Shown here: piece by piece, positions 39,318 to 49,484 of the stretch | Numbering within the stretch: position 1 is the first letter of the stretch | Layout: each line of letters begins with the position of its first letter | From: Diadophis punctatus similis | Taxonomy: Eukaryota > Chordata > Lepidosauria > Squamata > Dipsadidae | Direction of reading: 5' to 3' | Assembly (NCBI GenBank): GCA_023053685.1 | Contig: JALIGW010000005.1 | Location: 36,719,480-36,783,479 of the forward strand | DNA length: 64,000 nucleotides | Made by a program: the position numbers and the translations under genes | The notes under the pieces: model-generated | Databases searched by the model: none | What the model saw: the letters and a program-made list of their open reading frames with translations, nothing else | What the model was told of the DNA's origin: nothing

Positions 39318-40603
39318 GGTTTTGCTTTTGGCGACATCGGAAACTGGGACCGCGAGCTCCGTGGCCAGCTCTGAACACTTCATGCCCGAGGATCTGGATT
39401 CGGACCTAAAGCCTCCCCGCTGTAGAGGGGGCAAAGCGAAGGGGGACTGCCAGGAGGGTAGAGGGGAGCCACATCTCTCCTCCCTGAACTGGAAAGCCCC
39501 TAGCCGACAGTGTGGAGCAGCGGCAGCAAATATGGCTGCCACAAAGCTGAAAGAAGACCAGAAAAACTAAGAATGAGCAGGAGGGAAAAGTGAGTGATTT
39601 GTGATCTGGGCTAAAAAGGATTGTTTCTTTTTAAGTATAACCCCAAAAATATGAGGGGGAAGAAATTTTGAAGTCAAATATTAGCAGCGGGACAAGCACA
39701 TTAAAAATTTGAAGAAAACGTTTGGGAACTAGAAAAAAAGGCTGTTTGAAAGTTTTAAAAGATGTGGTTCTGGAAAGGATACAGGGTAAAAGATAAGGGA
39801 TAAGAAAGAATAAGAATGTATATGGTAAATTAGTATATTAGAATTAAATAATCTGAATAATTGTTTATTGTAGTGATAAGAAATAAAAAATATTCTTGAA
39901 TATAAGTTATGAATATAGAAGAGTTACAATGTGGGGAAAATAATTTGTATTAAATATGTGTGTGAATAGTTTATAGAAATAAAGTTACAAAATAACACAA
40001 GAAAATATATGAAGAATGTAAATGCTAATTAGAAGAATGAAAGTTGGTAGCTTTGAAAAATGTTTTGTATGGGGTATAAGAGATAAAAACTAGTTTTGAT
40101 TGTTAGAAATGTGATAAAGGGATGGAATTAACTGTTAAGAGGGTAAAATCAGCTTGTATTAAAAAGTAAGAATCATATGAAAAAGAGGAAAAAGAAGTAA
40201 AAATATTTTTGATTATTGTTTAGAAAAGAAGTGAAGTAAAATATATTAATACTAGAAATGTATAAGATGGAAAAAGACCATATCTTTGATTGTTAGAATG
40301 GAAGGAAAAGAACAGAAAATAAAGGCGGAAAGAAAAGAAAATTAAAATAGAGATAAAATTAGAGGGGGAAAAGACTAAAAGATATATATTAAGATGAAAA
40401 AAAATGTGAGAGAAGGGCTAGAAGGTTTTAGAAATGGAAGGATGATATTAGAATATGTATTAAAAATGAAATGATAAATGAATTGTAATTATTAAGAAAA
40501 ATATTGTTAAGACTATTATATGGATGTATGAAACTCAGAAAGCAAACACTCATGACATGAGATGTATAAAGATTATAAATAAATAAAAATTATTGGGGAG
40601 AAA
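39318..40603 (+). mobile_element. Unclassified retroposon (1.29 kb)
   Basis: A 17-bp direct repeat, AAACCAGACGATCAAAG at 39301-39317 and AAACCAGGCAATCAAAG at 40604-40620 (15 of 17 identical), brackets the segment. It begins CpG-rich (to about 39540) and becomes a strongly purine/A-rich body, ending in ATAAATAAATAAAAATTATT and an A-rich stretch. That layout suggests 5'UTR-like sequence, body and tail of a LINE or LINE-dependent element. No long reading frame or known protein motif was found. Confidence 0.55.
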
Positions 40604-40620
40604 AAACCAGGCAATCAAAG

Positions 40621-41160
40621 AAGCTGTCCTTAGATTTTATATTAGAGATTATCATTGTTCATCACAATCTCAAAATACCATTGGAGCTGTGTGGATCAGC
40701 ATCCACATTCCATTGCTTAAAAAGAAGGTAACTGTATAAACATCAAATAATGTTAAAACAGAGTTTTATTTGAGAGTGATTTTTTTACCCAATATAATTT
40801 CACACATATTTTGGCTCTTAAAAATTACTTCATGCACAATAGTATGGAGAAAATACAAGGTACTTTATGGATGCTTAGGTGTAACTCCTAAATTGCTTTC
40901 TATTGCTGAGCTGATTGGAAGGACCATTATTCATACTTCATCAATAGGACTTGTTTAACTAAATTATGCGGAATACACCACAATAGTTCACACAATGTGC
41001 TAAACCAAAATGAAGCATTTGCATTGTACTTTAGCACAAAATTTAAAGCAAATCAATATAATCTTCTGTGGTTTTGGTTTCTAACAAATGAAACATCTGT
41101 GGGGAAAGGGACAAATGTAGCATATCCAGTCTGAATTATCTCAACAATCATCTTTCAAGA
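40621..41160. other. Unique intronic sequence
   Basis: Nothing recognised. Confidence 0.4.
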
Positions 41161-41309
41161 GTAGTTATGAGTGCATTTATCTCCAGTACAATGAAAATTA
41201 ATAAGATTTCTTTGCAGTCCAGTAGCATCTATTAGCAAGTAATACTGTTGGACTGCAAAGATGTCTTATTAATTTTCATTGTACTGGAGATAAGTGCACT
41301 CATAGCTAC
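41161..41309. repeat. Foldback repeat with 65-bp arms
   Basis: 41161-41225 and 41245-41309 are inverted copies with about five mismatches around a 19-base loop; both contain TTCATTGTACTGGAGATAA or its complement. A third, more diverged direct copy lies at about 41315-41390. Confidence 0.9.
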
Positions 41310-41390
41310 TGTTGAGGGTATTTATCTCCAGTACAATGAAAGATAATAAAACTTTGCAGCCCAATAATATCCAGTAGCAGATAAAATCAA

Positions 41391-42165
41391 GGGACAATTG
41401 ATAAAGGAAGGATATACTTGTCAATGGTTTCTCTATATACAGTTATTAGAAAAGTTTAAAGTGGATAAAATATGTTTTGCTTTTGAACAACGTAACACTG
41501 CATTTGAAAGACAATTCTGCACAAATGATGAACAAGATATTACTAAAATGTATCACTTTTGTTGAAATTTGAGATAGAGGAAGAAAAAGTGTATGATAAA
41601 ATGAGCTAAAAACTGGTTATAATATACAAATGGATCAATGAGAAAATATGTGATGGAAAGAATTAAAATTTACATTATGTCCCACTCATAAATAAAAAAT
41701 TTATTAAATAATATACTGATGGTATTTGTCACCAGAAAAATGGTACAAAATGTATAAAGGCACCTCAAATTTATGCTGAAAATATGAACAACATAAAGGG
41801 ATATTTTATCATGACTGATGGACATGTAAAAAGGCCAAAATGGCTATATGACTAAATTGACTTCCTTGATTAACATAAAGATTTATGGAAAACTCAATTT
41901 TTGGAAGACTTTTTTGCATGAAACAGAAAAAAAATCATTTATGACTTGTGATTTGCTGATTAGAAAAAAAATTATAATAGAAAAAAATTAGCTTTTCTGT
42001 AACTTTGTAGTTATACTTATAGCTGCTAAAAATGAAATTGGAAGCTTCTTTCCTTTTTGCACTTTTGTCTTTTGGTCTTTTTCTCTTTATCTTCCTTTTT
42101 CTTTCTTTATTCCATGTTGGTTCTTATCTGCTCTTTACATTTTTTTATAAAATTTATATAAAAAC
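41391..42165 (+). pseudogene. L1 LINE ORF2 C-terminal relic and 3'UTR
   Basis: In mixed frames the plus strand yields fragments like KFEIEEEKVYDKM, YTNGSMRKYV, KMYKGTSN, YFIMTDGHVKR, in the order expected for the C-terminal part of squamate L1 ORF2 (the MYRWYLTPEKL region and following Cys-rich segment). It has many stops and shifts. A pyrimidine-rich stretch (42030-42110) and ATTTTTTTATAAAATTTATA close it like an L1 3'UTR. Confidence 0.65.
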
Positions 42166-42169
42166 AGTA

Positions 42170-44260
42170 TCCATTAGTAGTTGTTGAAGAGTTTTTTAAC
42201 AGCAAAAAAAATCATTTTAAAACAAGCATAAAGAGTTTATTATATCTCAACCAAGTACCATCCTATGATTATACAAAATTTTCTGGCGATAAACCAGTAA
42301 GCAACTGAGATTTGGGGGAAAAGAGATAATATTAGAGTAAAGAAATCTCCTTTCTTAAATTATTTATGATTCTTGGAACAGGTCCAAGTTCTTGATTTTA
42401 AGCTCAGACTATTATATAACCACTTCTCTCCCCAGGAAGAAAGCCTTCAAATAAGACGATTCAGTGAACTGCCTGCAAGAGAATTTCCAATATTAATATT
42501 TCAGCAATATCTATATTTCATAATGTACTTTGAGGCTCTGAATTTCATTTCCCACAGACATTTTTATATTTCATTAAATGTCCATACTCCCTCTAGTGTT
42601 AGCCTCTTTGATTCCTGAATCCCTTCTGGGAACTAGTAGAGATTTCTTATCTTCCAGTCCTTTTGCCAAAAGCTACAAATACCAAGGAGAGGTTGGCAGG
42701 AGGTCATCAGCAGAGCTAATGAAGAGTTAATTTATTTTAAAACAAATGATGTTTCTTTTAGGATGGGTGCTTCCTGTGAAGTTGCGAATTGGATAGTCAA
42801 CTATCATTTGTGTTGAGGATAAAACAATTTTGAGTGGAAACAAGTGCTTCCTATTGAAATATAACAACTGCTATTAAAAGGTGTAGCATTAGAATTATAT
42901 ATTTGTTTCTTCTCTTTATGCATACTCAGAAATATGTCCATAAAGAGGCATAGCATTTGACAGAACTGAGTAATATAAATGTTCTCCAATATCATTGGTA
43001 CAGAAACAAGTACTTTGATTTTCTTTTAAAGAAATGTGAGTATAACATTCCAAGCTAAAACTGTTATATAAAAGTTATGGATTTTCCTGAGTAGTAGACT
43101 ATACAAGTTCATGCATAGGTAGAATACTTGTACGGTATAAACATCAATGTATTTATGTCAGAAAATTATGTCGTTATCAAACTAAACTATAGTATTTACT
43201 ATACACATTTGAAGAACAAACTAAAGAAACTTCCTAAGTAAGCATGCACAGCTTTGCAATTAAAAAATGCCAACTTTCAGATTAAAATTGGAGACACCAT
43301 TTGCTTAAACATTTTAAATATTGTATCCCCTCTTTACCGTGTTTATTTCCTGTGCTCAGGAAACCCATGTAACATTCTGTTATAAATCTTAGCTGATTCC
43401 AATAAAATATAATCATTTCTATTTTTTAAAAAAACAAACTAGTGTGATTTCACATTTTTGACAACACAAGAACTTGTACAAGCTGCCATGTCAGTTAGGC
43501 ATACACAGTTTGTTGATATCTCTATCTGGCAACCATTGCATGCAAAGGAGATGGAAAGAAGAAAAACAGAGTAATTCTATTGCTTCAGTTGAGCCCTTAC
43601 CCACTTTGGCTCTGTCTATCACTCAGACTAACTGATTGGAACAGCCTACAAGCCCTGCAAATAAGTGAAATAAAGAGATAAATTGGCCATTCGTGAATCC
43701 AAGAATAAAGGACAATGGTGATTGTGTGTACTTAGAAAAGTATTTGTTTGCTTTGAGCAGAAGTATATTCATACAGTGCATACACATGGGAATAAAATTA
43801 ATATAAATCTAAAAGCATTATTGCTTTTATTGTTTTTGATGAAATATTGTGATAATTAGTGAAGGATACAAGCTGATTAGAGATGCTGAATATGGTAGGC
43901 TATTTCTTGGTAGCCTCCAAAGTGGATCTTTGGGGAAAACAAACATTTAAAAAAGAAAGAAGTGAAAGAAATTAGAGTGAAAACAAAATGTCTGCAGGAA
44001 GATGATAAATTAATCAGAGTCCTGCATGACAAATTTGTTAGAAGACAAATTAATCTCCCAACAGAATGAAAAGAAAATAAACATAAGTTTTAGGGGAAAA
44101 AATATGGAATTGGGCTGGAATACAGTGACAAGAATTATGTTACAGAGTACCAAAGGAGGGGGTGAAATTACACTAATGGAAAGCACAAAAAGGTTTCTTT
44201 GTGGAATGGTGAAATGAGAAGGGGATGAGGAGGAAATGTGTTTATCATAATATATATTAC
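42170..44260. other. AT-rich unique intronic sequence
   Basis: No gene or clear repeat recognised. Confidence 0.5.
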
Positions 44261-44262
44261 AG

Positions 44263-44790
44263 ATATTCCTTGACTTATGATCATTTTAATAATAATCCAA
44301 AATTACGATGGTTGCTTTAGGACTTTAGTAAACCATTTCTGTAGATTGAAAAATGTTGCACCAGTGCCACCACTTCCTATGGTCGTGTGATCACAATCTG
44401 GATGCTTGGCAATCTATTTGTACTTATGGCCAGTTGCCAAGTACCCTCCAATCATGTGATCACAATTTGCAAACTTCACTGCTGATTACCCCAAAAAGTC
44501 AGTGGGGAAACTGGCAGAGAATCTTGTAAGTGTCTACTGCCTGCTGAAAGGACCCCTTCTCATCTCTGGAGATTGGCTGAAAGAGCTGCCTGCTAGACAA
44601 TTTCAACTCCACATGAATCTGAAACCCTCTAGCAGGCAACCCTTTCGCTCTTTCTTTCAGAGTGAAAGGCTGCCTGCTCTTCTTTTGGCAGGCAGCTCTT
44701 TTGCTCAATTCACTTAATGACCCAGGAGATTGCTTAATGACTGCAGTTAAGACTGCTGGGATTGTTGTCATTGAGCAAAGCAATCGTGTG
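44263..44790. mobile_element. Mariner-like MITE family M, diverged copy with insert
   Basis: The left end (CAGATATTCCTTGACTTATG) and the GTGTGATCACAATCTGGATG, TGGCAATC, CCAGTTGCCAAG segments match the family at 7552 and 10602. The middle (about 44510-44715) is unlike the other copies and contains inverted GAGCTGCCTGCTAGA and TCTAGCAGGCA segments plus a second GGCTGCCTGCTC/GGCAGGCAGC pair. The right end is not sharp. Confidence 0.6.
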
Positions 44791-44870
44791 ACATAGAAAC
44801 ATAGCTAAATAGAAAACTGATGGCCGAAAAACACCCAGTGGTCCATAGAGTTTACCTTTGAGTTTATTTG
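44791..44870. repeat. Short dispersed-repeat fragment
   Basis: ACATAGAAACATAG, GAAAACTGATGGCCGAAAAA and GTGGTCCATAGAGTTTACC resemble a frequent squamate repeat containing GACGGCAGAAAAAGACC. The family cannot be named with confidence. Confidence 0.4.
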
Positions 44871-45036
44871 GTTTTTTTGTTTTGTTTTGTTTTTAATGTA
44901 TTTATTTATAATTTTTAATTATTATTTCTATATTGTATTAATTTTTATACATTTATGTCAGATGATGGACATGTGTTTATCCCAAGCAAATTAAACATTT
45001 CAGTTAACAACAAATGAAATGTTTAATGTATTATAC

Positions 45037-45270
45037 CAGACTTGTCAAACGCATGGCCCACAGGCCAGATTTGGCCCGCGATAAGCCCAGAGTTGTCCCG
45101 TGGGGCCGTCCCAGAGGTGGCAAGGGACCAGCTCATGCTGCCCTGGCCCTGGCCCATCCTAGCCACACCCACCCATTCGGGTGTGATGACCAGGCCATGC
45201 CCACCCCAGCCCCCCAAGGGCAAACAAAATCCTAATATGGCCTACAATGGGATCAATTGTGACACCCCTG
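45037..45270. mobile_element. Non-autonomous hAT element, family C (234 bp)
   Basis: The left end CAGACTTGTCAAACGCATGG and right end TTGTGACACCCCTG are imperfect inverted repeats. The 8-bp duplication TATTATAC lies at 45029-45036 and 45271-45278. The interior is GC-rich (GGCCCACAGGCCAGATTTGG) and non-coding. Confidence 0.9.
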
Positions 45271-45278
45271 TATTATAC

Positions 45279-46120
45279 CATGTATAATAGATACCATTAT
45301 ACCAATACAACATGTATTATACCATTGTATAATACCCACAATGAGAAAAAAAGTGTTACAAAAAATGTAGGCAATGAGATTAAGCAACAGTTAAAATTAA
45401 AAGAGGTGCAGAGTGATTTTGATGAAAGCAAAAGTTGTTTGGGAAGTGGATGAAAAACTAAGCCAGCCTCCAGCAGAGTGAATAAAAGTAATAAAATGAT
45501 TTTGAAGGCAAGATGAAGTGATTAACTGCTACAAGGAGTATTTTAAAGATCTGGATGAAAATGAGAATGGATAAATCAAAGAATGGAACAAAAAGGAATG
45601 ATATAAATGCTACTGTCAAAAAATGACAAAAAGACAGTCACAAATTTGATGAAAACGTTGAAAAATTGTAAGGCTGCAATGTAGATTTATTTGTTTGTTT
45701 GTTTGTTTGTTTAGTAAGAAAATGTATATGGCTGCCTAACTCATTTCTAGTGATTCTGAGCAATAGAACTCCAAATACAAAACCCAATAAACCCTCAAAC
45801 CCCCTGGCAACAACAATCAAAACTTGATGGGCTTGGTATCACCCTGGAGTCTCCAGATGATATAACTAAAATATATTGCTTATGCCCATTTGCCTCTGAT
45901 GATTGAAAGAATGTACTGGCTTTGTTTCCTGATTTGAAGAATCACAAGTGAATGCAAAAACTACAAGAGAGAGTTTTTTAAAGGTGCTAGGCAGAATTCT
46001 ATTTGAAAGGAGACAAGAAGCAAAGGAATCTATATGAGGAGAAGGGAACCATATTAGGTAATTTTGAAGGGGGAAATGTATTAAATCTACACCCATAACT
46101 GATCTAAAGAAAAACAAAAG
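45279..46120. other. Intronic sequence, no gene
   Basis: A short (TTTG)n run occurs at 45687-45712. The A-rich part may belong to an L1 remnant that ends near 46262, but no protein similarity was recognised. Confidence 0.4.
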
Positions 46121-46262
46121 TCGCTCCTTTATGTATTTTTTTGCTTTTCTTTTATTTTCTATTTTTCACCACTTTTTTCTTTTTCTTTCTTATTTTTCTT
46201 CTGTTTTTTGTGTTTATCTTTTAACTTTTAAAAAGGCTTTAATAAAAAGTTATACATAAAAG
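46121..46262 (+). mobile_element. Possible L1 3'UTR remnant
   Basis: A T/C-rich tract is followed by AAAAAGGCTTTAATAAAAAG and an A-rich end. It resembles the tail of the L1 relic at 41391-42165, but composition is the only support. Confidence 0.35.
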
Positions 46263-46441
46263 ACAAAGGAGACAATGATCACAATCTGAGATGTGCACTA
46301 TACCATACAGATCAGAATTTAATCCTTGAGCAAGTCGTTAAGAAATATATGAATGTGACAAAGAAAATGTGTTGATTCAAAGAAAGCACATGCTAAAGTA
46401 AATGTGGAAGGTTTAGTATGCATGTGGTTGCCGAACATATT

Positions 46442-46531
46442 TAGAATAACAAGGGACCTTGGAGGTCTTCTAGTCCAAACCCCTGCTTAGGCAGGAAACC
46501 CTATACCACTTCAGACAAATGGTTATAAATA
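46442..46531 (-). mobile_element. CR1 LINE 3' fragment, antisense
   Basis: AAGGGACCTTGGAGGTCTTC, TAGTCCAAACCCCTG and CACTTCAGACAAATGG match the better preserved CR1 copy at 52090-52400. Only about 90 bp remain. Confidence 0.7.
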
Positions 46532-47027
46532 CTATATGATGGAAGTAAAGCTATGTGATAGGAAGATAAATCCAATACTTAGTGAATAGTTAAATATTGA
46601 GCAGGGAGTAAAAGAAGGACTTGTGATGCCTTGATTATCAAATATAAGTAGATACATTTACACATAATTCTTTTGATGATGCTTGGTTGCAATCATTAAC
46701 ATTAATGCACTTTTGTATGCAGATGATCCCAGCTAGGTAGCTGAAAACTTAAATGACTGGTATCCAATGCTAGACAGTATGATGTAACAAACAGTATGGA
46801 TAAAATTAATCTGAATGACCAAGGTAATAATGCCTGCATAGAAAATTGAATAAAAATAGAATGCTATACATAAATGCCAAAAAACTAGAGCAAGTAGATG
46901 AATGTGTGTGCATACATAGATGTTTACTAAAGACAGGAACATGGGAAAAGAGAGATTAAACTACACAGTGGATAGTATGTGGTCTGGGGTGAGGAATAAA
47001 ATTTCTCAAACAAGCAAAGATGGTTGT
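46532..47027. other. Unique intronic sequence
   Basis: Nothing recognised. Confidence 0.4.
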
Positions 47028-47035
47028 GTTTAACA

Positions 47036-47994
47036 TAAGGTGACCAGACGTCCCGATTTTGGCGGGACAGACCCGCTTTTTCATGATTTGTCCCGCGTCC
47101 CGCCCGTCCTCTAAAAAGTCCCGATTTTTTGAAAGAATGCACGACTAGGGCATTCTTTCAAAAAATCGGCCTGAAAGGCAGCAGGCCTCTCAGCTCGGGC
47201 CGGCCGTGGGCGGCGTTGGCGGCGGGCGGGCGTCCCGCGTTGTTGACTCCTCCGGCGGCGGCTGGAAACTGGGGGGAGGGGGAAGGGAGGCTGCTCCTCC
47301 TCTCCTTCCCCCGCCCCATCCCTAGCCCCGCCCTCGGAGGCGCAGCTGCTGTTGGGAGGGGTGAGGGACAAGGAGGCGTTGCCGCTTTGAGCTTACGAGC
47401 GGCGCAAACAGCCCTTCCTTGTCCCCCTCCCCTTTCTTCCCCCCGTTGCCTCGCTGCCGCCGTTGCCCTGGGGCCGGGCGGGTGACCGGGAGACCGCGGC
47501 GCTTGGATGCTTGGAGCAGGTAAGCTGCTGGCTACCTCCTTTCCCTGTCTCCCGCCTCCCGTTCGTTGCTTGCCAGCCCGGCCGAAGGGGAGGCGGGAGG
47601 CGAGGAAAGGCCTCCCAAAAGGGAGGCGGGCTCCCGAAGGGCTGCCGGCTCCCGAAGGGGAGGCTTCGGGAGCCGGCAGCCCTTCGGGAGCCCGCCTCCC
47701 TTTCGGGAGGCCTTTCCTCGCCTCCCGCCTCCCCTTCAGCCGGGCTGGCAAGCAATGAACGGGAGGCGGGAGACGGGGAAAGGAGGCAGCCGGCAGCTTA
47801 CCTGTCGCGAGCTCCAGGCATCCAAGCGCCCTCCTGTCTCCCCCCCTCCCCCCCACCTCACCTGGACGCCGACATTTGCTGTTTTGCCCTCTGAGCATGC
47901 GCAGCGTTCTGCGCATGCGCAGAGGGCAAAACAAATGGCGGCGCCCAGACGGCCCCCCCGTCCCGCTTAAAAATAAAAAAATCTGGTCACTTTG
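47036..47994. mobile_element. Non-autonomous hAT element, family D, with palindromic GC core (959 bp)
   Basis: The 8-bp duplication GTTTAACA lies at 47028-47035 and 47995-48002. Ends TAAGGTGACCAGA and TCTGGTCACTTTG are inverted. The interior is very CpG-rich and dominated by a near-palindrome of about 330 bp centred at 47660, followed by a 24-bp hairpin (47881-47904 with 47909-47932) built on GCATGCGCAG. Long reading frames here on both strands are by-products of the GC-rich palindrome. No transposase motif was found. Confidence 0.9.
47499..47829. repeat. Near-palindrome of about 330 bp inside the hAT element
   Basis: The left arm from GCTTGGATGC runs through CTTGCCAGCCCGGC and GGGCTGCCGGCTCCCGAAG; the right arm repeats these as complements out to GCATCCAAGC. 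The loop is only about six bases (47658-47663). A few mismatches and a small indel separate the arms. Confidence 0.9.
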
Positions 47995-48296
47995 GTTTAA
48001 CAGCATGTTTCACATTTTTATAGAGAAGTGAGAGTTGGGCCTGTTAGAGGAATATACAAATAAGTTGGATTGCAATGAGAATCTCTTACTTTTTACTAGC
48101 TCTTTCTACAAAGTGCCTATGACCCAGTTTCCAATCTTCCAGATATGCAAGAAGAAACACAGAACTAGACAATGAAACTCCCCTGATTTTTTTTCCCTAT
48201 CAGCTCTCATTTGGTTTGATAAAATGAAATTTAGTATTGGAAATTCTTTCAAAGGAGAGAAGAATTTTGGTGAAATTCCTGAGAGTAGAGTTTGGC

Positions 48297-48337
<41 letters not shown>

Positions 48338-48358
48338 TTTATTTATTTATTTATTTAT
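48297..48358. repeat. (TTAC)n(TTAT)n microsatellite
   Basis: About nine TTAC units followed by TTAT units adjoin the tail end of an antisense SINE and probably grew from it. Confidence 0.93.
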
Positions 48359-48595
48359 TGTGAGATTTATATACCGCCTCATAGTGCAAGCACTCTTTAA
48401 GCGGTTTACATCATTAAGCAATGTATCTATTTACATTTCCCCCAACAATCTGGGTCCTTATTTTACCTACCTCGGAAGGATGGAAGGCTGAGTCAACCCT
48501 GAGCCGGTGAGATTTGAACAGCTGAACTCAAATGATCACAGTCAGCTAAAGTAGCCTGCAGTACTGCTCTCTAATCGCTGTGCCACCTTGGCTCA
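48359..48595 (-). mobile_element. Sauria-type SINE, antisense
   Basis: The copy runs from the tail (GTGAGATTTATATACCGCC) through CCCCCAACAATCTGGGTCCT and TACCTCGGAAGGATGG to the head ending CTGTGCCACCTTGGCTCA. It is full length. Confidence 0.9.
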
Positions 48596-48876
48596 TTTAT
48601 ATGAATGTGTATGAGATAACCAAGAAATGCACATGTGGATGTCCTTTCTTTCTTTGTACAGCCATTAGTCTTCAGCTTTCCCCATTGCAGCTGAATCCCA
48701 AAGGAACTGATCATTCCTTCCATTTGTTTGTTTGTTGCTGTTTTGTTTCCAATAGCAATGCTACTGCCACTGTTAAGTGAGCACATCTTATGAGGCACAT
48801 TGGAGATTTTTTTGAATGTTGGCTTCAAAAAAGGCTTGAATCAATTCACAGAAGTTATGGGATGCCTCTGAATGCC

Positions 48877-49484
48877 ATCTACTGTAACGCACTCTACATG
48901 GGGCTACCCTCAAAGAGCATCCGGAGACTGCAATTGGTACAGAATGCAGCTGCGCGAGCTGTGGTGGGTGTGCCGAGATACACCCACGTAACACCCATTC
49001 TCCGCCAGCTGCATTTGTTGCCTATTAGTCTCCAGTCGCAATTTAAGGTGTTGGTTTTGACCTTTAAAGCCATACATGGCTCAGGGCAGGTTACCTTCAG
49101 GACCGCATCCTACCACATACCTCCCTACGACCAGTTAGGTCCCACAGAGTGGGCCTCCTCTGGGTCCCATCAGCCAAACAATGTCGGTTGGTGGGCCCAC
49201 GGGGGAAAGCCTTCTCTGTGGGAGCCCCATCTCTCTGGAACCAACTCCCACCAGAGATCCGGACTATCCCCACCCTACTGGCTTTCCGCAAAGCCGTAAA
49301 AACATGGCTCTTCCGGCAGGCGGAGTGAAGATCGGATTCCCCCATGATTGAATGTTCCTTTTAAAATTATGAAATATTTTTAAAATGTATGTATGTATAT
49401 ATTGTTCTTATTCTTGTTGTACGCCGCCCTGAGTCCTACGGGATTGGGCAGCCTATAAGAACTTTTAATTAAATTAAATTAAAT
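48877..49484 (+). mobile_element. LINE 3' end (L2/CR1 group), 5'-truncated copy 2
   Basis: The plus strand encodes YCNALYMGLPSKSIRRLQ, QNAAARAVVGVPRYTH, FKVLVLTFKAIHGSG and, after a frame change, LLAFRKAVKTWLFRQAE followed by a stop, which is the ORF2 C-terminus. A 3'UTR ends GTACGCCGCCCTGAGTCCTA with a TTAAA-type tail. It starts at nearly the same position as copy 1. Confidence 0.88.

Noticed and set aside
47158..48006. 282-codon minus-strand frame and several overlapping frames
   Set aside because: They lie wholly inside the hAT element with its GC-rich palindrome; mirrored peptides on both strands show they arise from the inverted repeat.
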